Shown: positions 1-9,461, counted from the first letter of the stretch. The stretch is DNA of 64,000 nt from Rubrivivax sp. (GCA_019635315.1 JAHBZT010000002.1:496001-560000), one strand, 5' to 3'. Translations and numbers: made by a program. The notes: a model not told the origin generated them from the letters alone.

Positions 1-106
1 GGCACCAGTCCGCGTAGGGCCGGCGCCGGCTGCGGTGGCGGTGGTGCAGCCGGCGGCGGTTCCACAGCGCCAGCCTGCGGGCGAGGGACGAAAACAGCGG
101 CGGCAT
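1..106 (-). CDS. Possible 5' end of a divergent gene, perhaps a glycosyltransferase
   Basis: An open frame starts with ATG at 106 and runs off the left edge (35 codons seen). The peptide is Arg-rich and ends in RRRPYADW, which recalls the 'YxxW' stretch near the start of some family-2 glycosyltransferases of polysaccharide clusters. It would be divergent from the CDP-sugar operon at 239, leaving about 130 bp for two promoters. No clear Shine-Dalgarno sequence is visible. The call rests on position and a very short peptide, so both the gene and its function are tentative. Confidence 0.3.
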   Translation of the reverse strand, partial: MPPLFSSLARRLALWNRRRLHHRHRSRRRPYADWC

Positions 107-238
107 CGTGGGGGGCAGGGCGCGGACGTGCGAGGCCCACTCTATCAGCGGCCCGACAGGGTGCCCGCCCGGAACGGCGTCGCGGCACGCGGGGCGATAA
201 TGGCCGCGCGCTGCGGATCGAGCGCACGCGGAGCACGA

Positions 239-1009
239 ATGAAGGCAGTCATCCTGGCCGGAGGCTACGGAAGCCGGCTCTCCGAGGAGACCCAGGTCAA
301 GCCCAAGCCGATGGTCGAGGTCGGCGGCAAGCCCATCCTGTGGCACATCATGAAGATCTACGCGGCGGGCGGCGTCGACGACTTCGTCATCTGCTGCGGC
401 TACAAGGGCTACGTGATCAAGGAGTACTTCGCCAACTACTTCCTGCACATGTCCGACGTCACCTTCGACATGGCGCACAACCGCATGGAGGTGCACCAGA
501 AGAATGCCGAGCCCTGGCGCGTGACGTTGATCGACACCGGCGAGGCCTCGATGACCGGCGGCCGGCTGCGCCGCGTGGCGCGCTACGTGCAGGACGAGGA
601 CGCGTTCTGCTTCACCTACGGCGATGGTGTCTCCGACGTCGACATCGCCGCCAGCATCGCCTTCCACCGCAGCCACGGCAAGCTGGCCACCGTCACCGCG
701 GTGCAGCCGCCCGGGCGCTACGGGGCACTTCAGCTCGACGGCCGCAAGGTGCAGCGCTTCACCGAGAAGCCGCGCGGCGACGGCGATCTCATCAACGGCG
801 GCTTCTTCGTGCTCTCGCCGCGCTGCATCGATCGCATCGCCGGCGACGCCACGTCCTGGGAGGCCGAGCCGCTGGCGGGCCTCGCTGCCGACGGTGAGCT
901 CATGGCCTTCGAGCACCACGGCTTCTGGCAGCCGATGGACACGCTGCGCGAGAAGCAGCTGCTCGAAGACCTGTGGACAACTGGCCGGGCGCCCTGGAAG
1001 ACGTGGTGA
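239..1009 (+). CDS. rfbF: Glucose-1-phosphate cytidylyltransferase
   Basis: Joins CTP and alpha-D-glucose 1-phosphate into CDP-glucose, the first step of CDP-6-deoxysugar synthesis in the cytoplasm. The 256-residue product has the usual family length (about 257). The nucleotidyltransferase signature [13 protein letters not shown] is at the N-terminus, followed by [26 protein letters not shown] for metal/sugar phosphate, and GGFFVL near residue 180. The ATG at 239 is preceded by GGAG; longer in-frame extension upstream has no family similarity. It is the first gene of a seven-gene chain in which every start overlaps the previous stop. Confidence 0.95.
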   Translation: MKAVILAGGYGSRLSEETQVKPKPMVEVGGKPILWHIMKIYAAGGVDDFVICCGYKGYVIKEYFANYFLHMSDVTFDMAHNRMEVHQKNAEPWRVTLIDTGEASMTGGRLRRVARYVQDEDAFCFTYGDGVSDVDIAASIAFHRSHGKLATVTAVQPPGRYGALQLDGRKVQRFTEKPRGDGDLINGGFFVLSPRCIDRIAGDATSWEAEPLAGLAADGELMAFEHHGFWQPMDTLREKQLLEDLWTTGRAPWKTW

Positions 1010-2070
1010 GCGCGGCGCCCGACGCAGGCTTCTGGCGCGGCCGCCGCGTGCTCCTGACCGGGCACACCGGCTTCAAGGGCGCCTGGCTGGGTCTGTGGCT
1101 GGCGCGGCTCGGGGCGCAGGTCAGCGCCGTCGCGCTGCCGCCGCGCACCGAGCCCGACCTGTGCACGCTCGCGCGCATCGGCGACGCCGTGCAGGGGCGC
1201 TTGCTCGACCTGCGCGATGCCGCGGGGGTTCGCGAGGCCGTGGCCGCGGCGCGGCCGGAGATCGTCCTGCACCTGGCCGCACAGGCCCTGGTCCGTGCCG
1301 GCTACCGCGAGCCGCTGGACACCTTCGCGACCAACGTGATGGGCACCGCGCACCTGCTGGACGCTCTGCGCGGCACGGACGGCGTCCGTGTCGTGGTTGT
1401 CGCGACCACGGACAAGGTGTACCGCAACCTCGAGTGGCCGTTCCCTTACCGCGAGACCGACGCCCTCGGGGGCCACGACCCCTACAGCGCCAGCAAGGCG
1501 GCGGCCGAGCTCGTCGCGGCCAGCTACCGCGACGCTTTCCTGCGCGCTGCCGGCGTGGCCGTGGCCACCGCGCGCGCGGGCAACGTCATCGGCGGCGGCG
1601 ACTGGTCCGAGGACAGGCTGGTGCCCGATGCGGTGCGCGCCTGGCTGTCCGGCCGCACGCTGTCGCTGCGCCACCCGCAGGCCATCCGGCCCTGGCAGCA
1701 CGTGCTGGATCCGTTGGCCGGCTACCTGCGCCTGGCCGAACGTCTCTGGGACGAGCCCGGGCTGGCCGGGGCCTGGAACTTCGGCCCGCAGACCTGCGAG
1801 GCGGCCAGCGTGCGCGACGTGGTCGAGCTCGCGCGCCGCAGCTTCGGCCGCGGCGAGTGGCAGGCGGCCGATGCCACCGGCGAGCCGCACGAGGCCGGAT
1901 GGCTGGCGCTGGAGGTGGCGCAGGCGCGATCGCGTCTCGGCGTCTCGCCGCGCTGGCCTCTGGCCACCGCGGTCGAGCGCACGATGACCTGGTACCGCGC
2001 ATGGGCGGAGGGCACCGACGCGCGGGCGCTGTGCGAGGCCGACATCGCGCGCTGGGAGGCAGCGGCGTGA
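1006..2070 (+). CDS. rfbG: CDP-glucose 4,6-dehydratase
   Basis: Converts CDP-glucose to CDP-4-keto-6-deoxyglucose with bound NAD+. It is an extended [20 protein letters not shown] gives the Rossmann glycine motif, TTDKVY precedes the active site, and DPYSASK supplies the Tyr and Lys. I choose the GTG at 1006, which overlaps the rfbF stop as GTGA and leaves about ten residues before the FWxGK/R motif as in the family; an in-frame GTG at 973 would add 11 residues. Length is 354 residues, normal for RfbG. Acts directly on the product of the preceding gene. Confidence 0.95.
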   Translation: MSAAPDAGFWRGRRVLLTGHTGFKGAWLGLWLARLGAQVSAVALPPRTEPDLCTLARIGDAVQGRLLDLRDAAGVREAVAAARPEIVLHLAAQALVRAGYREPLDTFATNVMGTAHLLDALRGTDGVRVVVVATTDKVYRNLEWPFPYRETDALGGHDPYSASKAAAELVAASYRDAFLRAAGVAVATARAGNVIGGGDWSEDRLVPDAVRAWLSGRTLSLRHPQAIRPWQHVLDPLAGYLRLAERLWDEPGLAGAWNFGPQTCEAASVRDVVELARRSFGRGEWQAADATGEPHEAGWLALEVAQARSRLGVSPRWPLATAVERTMTWYRAWAEGTDARALCEADIARWEAAA

Positions 2071-2654
2071 CGCCGGACGCCATACTGGCGCTGCCGGGCC
2101 GCCTGCCGTCGGCCGCCACGCCGATCGCCGGGCTGCGCATCGTGACGCGGCAGCCGCGCCTCGATCCTCGAGGTCTTTTCGAGCGCCTGTTCTGCGCGGA
2201 CGAGCTGCGCGAGGCGGGCTGGACGCGCCCCGTGGCGCAGGTGAACCGCAGCCGCACGGCGCAGGCGGGCACGGTGCGCGGGCTGCACTTCCAGCATGCG
2301 CCCCATGCCGAGACCAAGCTCGTGAGTTGCCTGCGCGGCGAGGTCTGGGACGTGGCGCTGGACCTGCGGTGCGGCTCGCCGACCTTCCTGCAGTGGTTCG
2401 GTACCGTGCTGTCCCAGGACAACGCGCGGGCCCTGCTGATCCCGCCGGGCTGCGCGCACGGCTTCCAGACGCTGTCCTGCGACGCCGAGCTGCTGTACGT
2501 GCACGACGTTGCTTACGCACCAGCCGCCGAGGACGGTGTGCACCCGCTCGATCCTCGCGCCGGTGTGCGCTGGCCGCTGCCGGTGGCCGGCCTGTCGGAG
2601 CGCGATGCCACGCGCGCCCACCTGAGACCCGATTTCGACGGATTGATGCCTTGA
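2067..2654 (+). CDS. dTDP-4-dehydrorhamnose 3,5-epimerase family protein
   Basis: RmlC-like cupin of 195 residues. It shows GTVRGLHFQ with the conserved His, KLVSCLRGEVWDVALDLR, and IPPGCAHGFQTL, the core motifs of 3,5-epimerases of nucleotide 4-ketosugars. Its C-terminus (DGVHPLDPRAGVRWPLP) follows the RmlC pattern. Placed after rfbF and rfbG, the likely substrate is a CDP-4-keto-6-deoxyhexose rather than dTDP-sugar; the nucleotide cannot be read from the sequence. Translation starts at GTG 2067 inside GTGA, coupling it to rfbG. Whether it epimerises C3, C5 or both is not decided. Confidence 0.85.
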   Translation: MTPDAILALPGRLPSAATPIAGLRIVTRQPRLDPRGLFERLFCADELREAGWTRPVAQVNRSRTAQAGTVRGLHFQHAPHAETKLVSCLRGEVWDVALDLRCGSPTFLQWFGTVLSQDNARALLIPPGCAHGFQTLSCDAELLYVHDVAYAPAAEDGVHPLDPRAGVRWPLPVAGLSERDATRAHLRPDFDGLMP

Positions 2655-3877
2655 AGTGCCGCCACTGCCACGCCGAGCTGTCCACGACCTTCCTGGACCT
2701 GGGCAGCGCGCCGCCCTCCAACGCCTTCCTGAGCGCGGAGCAGCTTCGTGCGCCCGAGACCTGGTATCCGCTGCGCCTGCTGGTGTGCGGCACCTGCCGC
2801 CTGGTGCAGACCGAGGACCATGCCGGCCGCGAGGCGCTGTTCACCGACGACTACGCCTACTTCAGCTCGTACTCGACATCCTGGCTCGAGCACGCCCGGC
2901 GCTACGTCGATGCGATGCGCGAGCGCTTCGCGCTCGGCCGCCACAGCGTGGTCGCCGAGGTCGCGGCCAACGATGGCTACCTGCTGCAGTACGTGCAGCA
3001 GGCCGGGATCCCCTGCTACGGCATCGAGCCGACGGCCGGCACCGCGGCAGCGGCGCGCACGAAGGGGCTCGAGATCGTCGAGCGCTTCTTCGGTGCCGCG
3101 CTGGCTGGCGAGCTGGCCGGACAGGGCCGGCAGGTCGATCTGGTCGCCGCCAACAACGTGCTGGCGCACGTGCCGGACATCAACGACTTCGCGGCCGGCT
3201 TCACGCGGCTGCTCAAGCCCACCGGCGTGGCGACCTTCGAGTTTCCGCACCTGATGCGCATGGTGGCAGAGAACCAGTTCGACACCGCCTACCACGAGCA
3301 CTACTCGTACCTGTCGCTCGGCGCGGTGCAGCGCGTCTTCGCGTCGGTCGGGCTGCAGGTCTTCGACGTCGAGGAGTTGTCCACCCATGGCGGCAGCCTG
3401 CGCGTCTTCGCGCAGCGCGCGGACGCCGCGCGCCGGGCCTGCGGCGAACGCGTGGACGCCCTGCTGCAGGCCGAGCGGGCCGCGGGCATGGACGGCAGCG
3501 CGTTCTACGATGGCTTCCAGACCGCGGCCGAGCGGGTCAAGAACGAGTTCCTGCACTTCCTCGTCGGCGCCTGGCGGGACGGACGGCGTGTTGCCGCGTA
3601 CGGTGCCGCAGCCAAGGGCAACACGCTGCTGAACTTCGCCGGCGTGCGGGCCGACCTGTTGTCGTTCGTGGTCGATCGCAACCCGGCCAAGCAGGGGCGC
3701 TGGCTGCCCGGCAGCCGCATCCCGGTCGTCGACGAGTCGCACCTGGACGCGTCGCAGCCGGACTATGTCGTGATCCTGCCGTGGAACCTGCGCGACGAGA
3801 TCGCCGCGCAACTGCAGCGCGTGCGCGGCTGGGGTGGTCGCTTCGTCACCGCGGTGCCCACGCTGCAGGTCTGGTGA
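2651..3877 (+). CDS. NDP-sugar C-methyltransferase, class I SAM dependent
   Basis: 408-residue protein with the three-part layout of TylC3/TcaB9-type sugar C-3 methyltransferases: an N-terminal zinc module (CRHCH ... CGTCR, residues 2-50), a SAM fold in the middle (VVAEVAANDGYLLQYV is motif I; NVLAHVPDINDF is the post-I loop; YHEHYSYLS carries the Tyr/His active-site cluster) and a C-terminal Rossmann-like lobe (VAAYGAAAKGNTLLN). It likely puts a branch methyl on the 4-keto sugar made upstream. The start is the TTG at 2651 that overlaps the previous stop as TTGA; MKCRHC is the expected N-terminus. Confidence 0.88.
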   Translation: MKCRHCHAELSTTFLDLGSAPPSNAFLSAEQLRAPETWYPLRLLVCGTCRLVQTEDHAGREALFTDDYAYFSSYSTSWLEHARRYVDAMRERFALGRHSVVAEVAANDGYLLQYVQQAGIPCYGIEPTAGTAAAARTKGLEIVERFFGAALAGELAGQGRQVDLVAANNVLAHVPDINDFAAGFTRLLKPTGVATFEFPHLMRMVAENQFDTAYHEHYSYLSLGAVQRVFASVGLQVFDVEELSTHGGSLRVFAQRADAARRACGERVDALLQAERAAGMDGSAFYDGFQTAAERVKNEFLHFLVGAWRDGRRVAAYGAAAKGNTLLNFAGVRADLLSFVVDRNPAKQGRWLPGSRIPVVDESHLDASQPDYVVILPWNLRDEIAAQLQRVRGWGGRFVTAVPTLQVW

Positions 3878-4725
3878 TGCGGCTGGCGATCACCGGAGCG
3901 AGCGGCTTCGTCGGCCGGCACGTCGTCGCCGAGCTGGCACGGCGCGGCCTCGAGGCGCGGCTGCTGCAGCGACCCGCGTTCGACCTGCACGCGGACCCGG
4001 CGGACGCCTACGAGCGCGCCGGCCGCCCCGAGGTGCTGCTGCACCTGGCCTGGGGCGGCTTGCCGAACTACCAGTCGGCGCACCACTACGAGCGAGAGCG
4101 GCCGGCGCAGTACGCCTTCCTGCGCGCGATGGTGCGCGGCGGCGTGGCGCACGTGGTGGTCAGCGGTACCTGCTTCGAGTACGGCATGCAGTCCGGACCG
4201 CTGCACGAGGACCTGCCCTGCACGCCGGCCAATGCCTACGGGTACGCGAAGGACACGCTGCGGCGCGAGCTCGAGTTCCTGAAGCGCGAGACCCCGTTCC
4301 GGTTGACCTGGGCGCGGCTGTTCTACCTGTGGGGCGACGGCCAGGCCGCCGGCTCGCTGTGGCCGCTGCTGCAGGCGGCGGCGCGGCGCGGCGACGCGCA
4401 GTTCCCGATGTCCGGCGGCGAGCAACTGCGGGACTACCTGCCGGTCGCGCAGGCGGCGTCGTGGCTGGTGGACCTGGCGCTGCAGCGCGAAGGCGACGGG
4501 CTGGTCAATGTCTGCGCCGGCCGGCCGGTCTCGGTGCGGGCGCTGGTCGAGGGCTGGATCGCGCACCAGGGCTGGACGATCACGCCGCAACTCGGCCGCT
4601 ACCCCTATCCGACCCACGAGCCGATGGCCTTCTGGGGCGACGACCGGCGGTTGCGGCAGCGACTGCAGGGGACGCCCTCGCCGAGCCCTTCACCGCACCC
4701 CACGACCGCACGGAGATGCCCATGA
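3877..4725 (+). CDS. NAD-dependent epimerase/dehydratase (NDP-sugar 4-ketoreductase type)
   Basis: Extended SDR of 282 residues. GASGFVG near residue 7 binds NAD(P); the active site is SGTCFEYG followed by YGYAK. In clusters with an epimerase and C-methyltransferase this position is normally the final 4-keto reductase that gives the finished nucleotide deoxysugar, so I infer that role. ATG 3877 overlaps the methyltransferase stop by one base; GTG 3874 is an alternative. The stop overlaps the next ATG as ATGA. The last 15 residues (SPSPSPHPTTARRCP) look like unstructured tail. Confidence 0.85.
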   Translation: MRLAITGASGFVGRHVVAELARRGLEARLLQRPAFDLHADPADAYERAGRPEVLLHLAWGGLPNYQSAHHYERERPAQYAFLRAMVRGGVAHVVVSGTCFEYGMQSGPLHEDLPCTPANAYGYAKDTLRRELEFLKRETPFRLTWARLFYLWGDGQAAGSLWPLLQAAARRGDAQFPMSGGEQLRDYLPVAQAASWLVDLALQREGDGLVNVCAGRPVSVRALVEGWIAHQGWTITPQLGRYPYPTHEPMAFWGDDRRLRQRLQGTPSPSPSPHPTTARRCP

Positions 4726-5462
4726 CAACCTTCGACGACGAAGTCCGCGATCGCCTGGCGGCCAACGGCCGCGACGAGGCGCTGCGGCGCAGCGCCGACG
4801 CCTTCATGCTGGCCTCGACGGCGCCCAAGTACTCGTACAACTTCTCCTGGCTGGGTCGTCCGATCATCCAGTATCCGCAGGACATGGTCGCGATGCAGCA
4901 GCTGATCTGGACCGTGCAGCCCGACCTGATCGTGGAGACCGGCATCGCGCACGGGGGCTCGCTGATCTTCTCGGCCTCGATGCTGGAGCTGAACGCCGCC
5001 TGCGGCGGGCCGGCTGATGCGCGCGTGCTGGGCGTGGACATCGACATCCGCGCGCACAACCGCGCCGCGATCGAGGCGCACCCGATGATGCGCCGCATCA
5101 CGATGATCCAGGGCTCCAGCGTCGCGCCGGCAATCGCAGCGCAGGTGCGCGCGGCCGCCGCCGGCTGCCGGCGCGTGCTGGTCTGCCTGGACAGCAACCA
5201 CACGCACGAGCACGTGCTGGCGGAGCTCGAGACCTACGCGCCGCTGGTCACGCCGGGCAGCTACTGCGTGGTCTTCGACACCATCGTCGAGCGCCTGCCC
5301 GGCGGCATGTACCCGGATCGCTCCTGGGGGCCGGGCAACAGCCCGATGTCGGCCGTCGACGCCTGGCTGCCCGCGCACCCCGAGTTCGAGATCGACACCG
5401 AGATGGATCACCGGCTGCTGATCAGCGTGGCGCCCCGCGGGTACCTGAAGCGGGTGGCCTGA
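4722..5462 (+). CDS. CmcI-type (cephalosporin hydroxylase family) protein
   Basis: 246 residues of the CmcI/rhamnosyl O-methyltransferase family, a SAM-binding fold often found in polysaccharide clusters where members methylate sugar hydroxyls. Visible landmarks are IIQYPQDMVAMQQLIW, VETGIAHGGSLIF (SAM loop), VLGVDIDIR, and VCLDSNHTHEHVLAELE, the metal/SAM-site region, then FDTIVE. GGAG six bases upstream favours ATG 4722 over ATG 4716. Likely O-methylates the sugar or the growing glycan; hydroxylation, the historical family name, is not supported by any cofactor motif here. Confidence 0.8.
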   Translation: MTTFDDEVRDRLAANGRDEALRRSADAFMLASTAPKYSYNFSWLGRPIIQYPQDMVAMQQLIWTVQPDLIVETGIAHGGSLIFSASMLELNAACGGPADARVLGVDIDIRAHNRAAIEAHPMMRRITMIQGSSVAPAIAAQVRAAAAGCRRVLVCLDSNHTHEHVLAELETYAPLVTPGSYCVVFDTIVERLPGGMYPDRSWGPGNSPMSAVDAWLPAHPEFEIDTEMDHRLLISVAPRGYLKRVA

Positions 5463-6322
5463 TGGCCGAGCTGGCGCCATCGCTGCTGTACGGCTGCATC
5501 ACGCACGGACCGCTGTGGATCGAGATGCCGCCCGGCGTCGAGCTGCTGCGCCTGGGCGCGGCGCAGGACGCGGTGGCCGGGGGTTACACGCTGCGTGAGC
5601 TGGCGCCGGAGTGGGAGGCGCACCACCCGGTGGTCGGCGGCACGATCGGGGCCTTCGCGATGAAGGCGCTGGTGCTGCGCCAGCCCCGGCGTCCGGCCCG
5701 GGTCGGGCTGTGCCAGTACCGCAAGTTCGTCACGCGCACCCGCGTGGCCCGGGAACGCGCTCGCGGCTACTACCGCGTGATGGAGGCCTTGCCGCGCCAG
5801 GACGTCGATGCGCAGCGCCTGGCGAACTGGCTGCAGCCGGGCGACGCCGCGTTCGTGGTGTGCCCGCCGTTCAGGATGCACCGCGAGGGCGGCTATCTCG
5901 GGCAGTACGGTTCCCACCATTTCGCCGAGGACTTCCTGCGATTCACCGCCGAGGCGGTCGAACTCGGCGTGATCGACGGCCGCGACGCGGCCCGTTTCAT
6001 GGCCGAGACGGTGTTCATCCCGGGTGGCGTCGAGCTCGGGGTCTATCCGACGGACTTCTGGCTGCCCGCGATCTCTGCCATCGAGGACGTGGTGCGCGTG
6101 TGCGTGCGGCGCTACCCGACCGCACGCGAGGGTACTCAGGCCCGCGTGTGGGCCTACTGCGCGGAACGGCTGGGCAGCTGGCTGCTGGTGCGCCACTTCC
6201 GCGGCGCCAGCACGGCCGCCGATCCACCGTGGCGGTGGCCGTGGCACTGGCGCCGCCGTGTCGCCGGGCACATGAACCTGATCCTCGACGACGGCCAGGC
6301 GCAGTACCACGTCGGCCGCTGA
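5462..6322 (+). CDS. Unknown protein of the polysaccharide operon
   Basis: 286 residues, no signal peptide or membrane segment. I do not recognise it securely. Stretches such as GGTIGAFAMKALVL and VGLCQYRKF resemble the DUF4422-type glycosyltransferase-like proteins of capsule loci, where a 'VGLxHYRR' motif recurs, but the match is loose. Aromatic and Arg-rich C-terminus (WRWPWHWRRR). Its ATG overlaps the preceding TGA by one base, so it is co-translated with the sugar genes and probably acts in the same pathway, perhaps as transferase or modifying enzyme. It is the last gene of the operon; convergent rsuA follows. Confidence 0.6.
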   Translation: MAELAPSLLYGCITHGPLWIEMPPGVELLRLGAAQDAVAGGYTLRELAPEWEAHHPVVGGTIGAFAMKALVLRQPRRPARVGLCQYRKFVTRTRVARERARGYYRVMEALPRQDVDAQRLANWLQPGDAAFVVCPPFRMHREGGYLGQYGSHHFAEDFLRFTAEAVELGVIDGRDAARFMAETVFIPGGVELGVYPTDFWLPAISAIEDVVRVCVRRYPTAREGTQARVWAYCAERLGSWLLVRHFRGASTAADPPWRWPWHWRRRVAGHMNLILDDGQAQYHVGR

Positions 6323-6406
6323 GTCGGTCGCGGCCGGGGCCGGCCTTGGTGGCCAGCCCGGCACGCCGACGGGTGATTTCAGGGGTGGTCGTTCGCATCG
6401 GCGGCT

Positions 6407-7099
6407 TCAAGGCGGAGCGCCGGCGGCCTCGAGCCACTGCCAGTGCCCGGGCGCGAGTTCCGCCGGCAACGTCCACGGCCCGAAGGCACTGCGGTGCAGC
6501 GCCTCGACCCGGTTGCCCGCCGCCGCGACCATGCGCTTGACCTGGTGGTAGCGGCCCTCGGTGAGGGTCAGTGACAGCCTGCGCTCGCCGGTGCATTCGA
6601 CGGCCGCGGCACGCACCGGCTGCGGGTCGTCGCGCAGCACGACGCCGCCGCGCAGCCGCTCGACCAGCGCGTCGTCGACCGGGTGCTTCGTCGTCACCTC
6701 GTAGACCTTCGCCACATGGTGCTTCGGCGAAGTCAGCCGGTGCAGCAGCGCGCCGTCGTCGGTCGCGAGCAGCAGCCCGGTGGTGTCGGCGTCCAGCCGG
6801 CCCACCGGCTGCACGCCGCGCCGGCGCAGCGGCGGCGGCAGCAGGCTCAGCACGCCGGGCCAGCGGCCGGGGCGGGTGGAGCATTCGTAGCCGGCCGGCT
6901 TGTGCAGCATCACCAGCGCGTGTTCGTGGAAGGGCCAGTCCGCGCCCTGCACGTTCAGCACCAGGCCGTCGGTCGCCAGATCCTCGTCGGTGTCGTCCAG
7001 CACACGACCGCCCAGCCGCACCTCGCCTGACGCCAGCAGCGCCGCGCACTCGCGGCGGCTGCCGAAGCCCTGGCTGAAGAGGATCTGCGCCAGGCGCAC
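6407..7099 (-). CDS. rsuA: 16S rRNA pseudouridine synthase, RsuA family
   Basis: Isomerises a uridine in small-subunit rRNA (U516 in E. coli). An S4 RNA-binding domain fills residues 1-60 (MRLAQILFSQGFGSRREC), followed by the catalytic domain with GRLDADTTGLLL holding the nucleophilic Asp, and GRYHQVKRM near the C-terminus. Length of 230 residues is typical of RsuA. It lies 15 bp downstream of the peptidase gene at 7115, on the same strand, and probably shares its transcript. Confidence 0.9.
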   Translation of the reverse strand: MRLAQILFSQGFGSRRECAALLASGEVRLGGRVLDDTDEDLATDGLVLNVQGADWPFHEHALVMLHKPAGYECSTRPGRWPGVLSLLPPPLRRRGVQPVGRLDADTTGLLLATDDGALLHRLTSPKHHVAKVYEVTTKHPVDDALVERLRGGVVLRDDPQPVRAAAVECTGERRLSLTLTEGRYHQVKRMVAAAGNRVEALHRSAFGPWTLPAELAPGHWQWLEAAGAPP

Positions 7100-7114
7100 C
7101 GTGCCGCCCGCCGC

Positions 7115-8164
7115 TCAGCGCGCGGCGAGGTCGCGCGCGGCCGGCAGCGCCGGCTGCGCCTGCACCGCGGTGGCGGCGAGCACGGCATTGCGCACCGCGC
7201 GCGCGACGACCTCGGCGCCCAGCGCGCCGAGCAGGGTCAGTGGCGGTGCCGCGGCGGCCGTGCGACCGGTGGCCAGCGCAAACAGCGTGTCGCCGTCGGT
7301 GGCGGCGATCGGCTCGACGGCACGCGCGAGGCCGTGGAAAGCCAGCATCGCCAGCTTCTTCGCCTGCGCCTTGCCGAGCGCGGCGTCGGTCGCGACGACG
7401 CCGATCGTCGTGTTGGCGCCGGGCGGGTCCGGGGCGGCGCTCGCGGCGGGGCCCGAAGCCGGCGGGGGCCAGGCCCCGGCGAGCATCGCATCGCGGCTGC
7501 GCAGCAGCGAGTGGCCGTCCGCGGTGCGCGCGCCGGCAAGCACGCGGCCGTCGGCGGCGACCACGTCGCCGAAGGCGTTGACCGCCATCAGCGCCGCCAC
7601 GGTGACGCCGCCGGCGCGCAGCGAAGCGCTGCCGATGCCGCCCTTCATCGCGCGCGTGATGCCGAACAGCTTGCCCACCGTGGCACCGGCGCCGGCACCG
7701 ACGCTGCCCTGGGCGGGCGGCGCGGTGCCTGCGGCCTCGCAGGCAGCCCAGCCGTCGTCGGCGCCGGGGCGCGGCGCGGTGCCGCTCAGCCACAGGTCGA
7801 ACAGCACCGCTGCCGGCACGATGGGCACCCGCGCCGGGCCGGCGAGGTAGCCGTGGCCCTGCGTTTCGAGCCAGCGCATCACGCCGCCGGCGGCGTCCAG
7901 CCCGAAGGCGCTGCCGCCGGTCAGCAGCACCGCGTGCACCTGCTCGACCAGGTTCTCCGGCGCCAGCAGGTCGGTCTCGCGCGTGCCGGGCGCGGCGCCG
8001 CGCACGTCGACGCCGCAGGTCGCGCCCTGCGGGCACAGCACGACGGTGCAGCCGGTCGGGCGGTCGGCGCGCGTGTGGTGGCCGACCGCCAGGCCGGCGA
8101 CGTCGGTCAGCGAACCGGGATACGGCTCGGGCAGGTGATCGTTCGGAGGGGCGGGCAGGGCCAT
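7115..8164 (-). CDS. P1 family (DmpA/S58) aminopeptidase
   Basis: 349 residues of the self-cleaving Ntn-type L-aminopeptidase/D-esterase family. Family landmarks are [46 protein letters not shown] and ANTTIGVVATDA. The last is the autoproteolysis site; DmpA itself uses a Ser there, whereas this protein has NTT, so the nucleophile would be Thr. No signal peptide is visible, so it should act in the cytoplasm on small peptides or amides. A roughly 25-residue insert rich in Ala and Pro precedes the cleavage site. Confidence 0.88.
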   Translation of the reverse strand: MALPAPPNDHLPEPYPGSLTDVAGLAVGHHTRADRPTGCTVVLCPQGATCGVDVRGAAPGTRETDLLAPENLVEQVHAVLLTGGSAFGLDAAGGVMRWLETQGHGYLAGPARVPIVPAAVLFDLWLSGTAPRPGADDGWAACEAAGTAPPAQGSVGAGAGATVGKLFGITRAMKGGIGSASLRAGGVTVAALMAVNAFGDVVAADGRVLAGARTADGHSLLRSRDAMLAGAWPPPASGPAASAAPDPPGANTTIGVVATDAALGKAQAKKLAMLAFHGLARAVEPIAATDGDTLFALATGRTAAAAPPLTLLGALGAEVVARAVRNAVLAATAVQAQPALPAARDLAAR

Positions 8165-8288
8165 CGCGCGATGCTAAGCCGGGACGAAGGCCAGTCCCTG
8201 GGGACGGGCCTCCGCTGGGCGAAGGGCCCCCGCCTGCAAGCGCGAGCGCGGCCCGCAGGGCCCAGGCCCGGCCTCGGCGCGCCGGCCC

Positions 8289-9416
8289 TCAGGCAAAGAC
8301 GCCGGCGGTGTCCTGCATGCGGCTGCTGACCTCGCCCAGGTGGTGCAGCGTGTCGCCGTAGCTCATCTCCAGCATCGTCAGGCGCTTGAAGTAGTGGCTG
8401 GCCACGTACTCGTCGGTGCAGCCGATGCCGCCGTGCAGCTGGATGCACTGCTGGCCGACGAAGCGCATGCTCTGGCCCAGCTGCACACGCGCCTGGCCGA
8501 CCGCGCGCCGGCGCTGCGCGGCCGGCTCGCCGAGCTTCAGGCTCGCGTAGTAGCTCATCGAGCGGCCCAGCTCCAGCTGCATCTTGACGTCGGCGATGCG
8601 GTGGCGCAGCGCCTGGAAGCTGGCGATGGCGACGCCGAACTGCTTGCGCGTATTCATGTAGTCGACGGTGATCTCGACCAGCCGGTCCATCAGTCCCACG
8701 CCCTCGGCGCATTGCGCCGCCAGGCCATGGTCCACCGCCTCCTCGATGGCACCGTAGGCGTCCTTGCAGATCAGCAGCGCCGGCGTCACCGCCAGCGTCA
8801 GCTCGGCGGCGCGGGCGCCGTCCTGGGTCGGGAAGCCGCGCACCTGCACCGCGCCGCGGTCGACCAGGAACAGGCCGATGCCGGACGGGTCGTCCTTCGC
8901 GCCGCCGATGCGTGCCGGCACGACGAAGGCGTCGGCCTCGTCGCCGGCCGGCACCAGCGTCTTCGCGCCGGTCAGCGTCCAGAGGTCGCCGCGTGCCTGG
9001 GCGTTGACGCCCACGTGCGCGAGCCGGTAGCGCGCGCCGCGCTCGTGCAGCGCCGGCACGACCAGCGCCTCGCCGCTGGCGACGCGCGGCAGCCAGGCGC
9101 TCCGCAGCGGCGCCGGCGCCCGCGCCAGCAGGCGCGGCACCATCAGCGCCGCCTCGGCGTAGGGGGCATTGACGAGGCCGCGGCCGAGCTCCTCGCAGAC
9201 CACCATGGCCTCGATCGCGCCCTGGCCCAGCCCGCCTTCGGACTCGGGTACGACGAGCCCGGCCAGGCCCAGTTCGGCCAGTTCGCGGTAGACCTCTCGC
9301 GTCGCCCCGCCGGCCTTCGCGATGGCGTGCCGGCGCTCGAAGCCGAAGCCCTTGTCGGCCCAGCGGCGCACCGCGTCGCGCAGGGATTGCTGGTCGTCGG
9401 TGAAGTCGAAGTCCAT
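8289..9416 (-). CDS. Acyl-CoA dehydrogenase, PimD-like small subunit
   Basis: 375-residue flavoprotein of the acyl-CoA dehydrogenase superfamily. It starts MDFDFTDDQQSLRDAV and has the C-terminal FAD/acyl region FVGQQCIQLHGGIGCTDEY. The pattern and its pairing with the gene at 9535 match the pimeloyl-CoA dehydrogenase small and large subunits (PimD/PimC), which oxidise dicarboxyl or branched acyl-CoAs. The active-site base typical of short-chain enzymes is not evident, common for the partner subunit. Downstream of its partner by 118 bp that hold a hairpin repeat. Substrate remains inferred. Confidence 0.85.
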   Translation of the reverse strand: MDFDFTDDQQSLRDAVRRWADKGFGFERRHAIAKAGGATREVYRELAELGLAGLVVPESEGGLGQGAIEAMVVCEELGRGLVNAPYAEAALMVPRLLARAPAPLRSAWLPRVASGEALVVPALHERGARYRLAHVGVNAQARGDLWTLTGAKTLVPAGDEADAFVVPARIGGAKDDPSGIGLFLVDRGAVQVRGFPTQDGARAAELTLAVTPALLICKDAYGAIEEAVDHGLAAQCAEGVGLMDRLVEITVDYMNTRKQFGVAIASFQALRHRIADVKMQLELGRSMSYYASLKLGEPAAQRRRAVGQARVQLGQSMRFVGQQCIQLHGGIGCTDEYVASHYFKRLTMLEMSYGDTLHHLGEVSSRMQDTAGVFA

Positions 9417-9461
9417 CAGGATCTCCAGGCGGAAGCCAAGGGTCTCGTCGATCTGGCTGGA

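Noticed and set aside
8165..8288. Possible gene or RNA between the peptidase and dehydrogenase genes
   Set aside because: 124 bp of GC-rich sequence with no start, terminator or RNA-like conserved motif.
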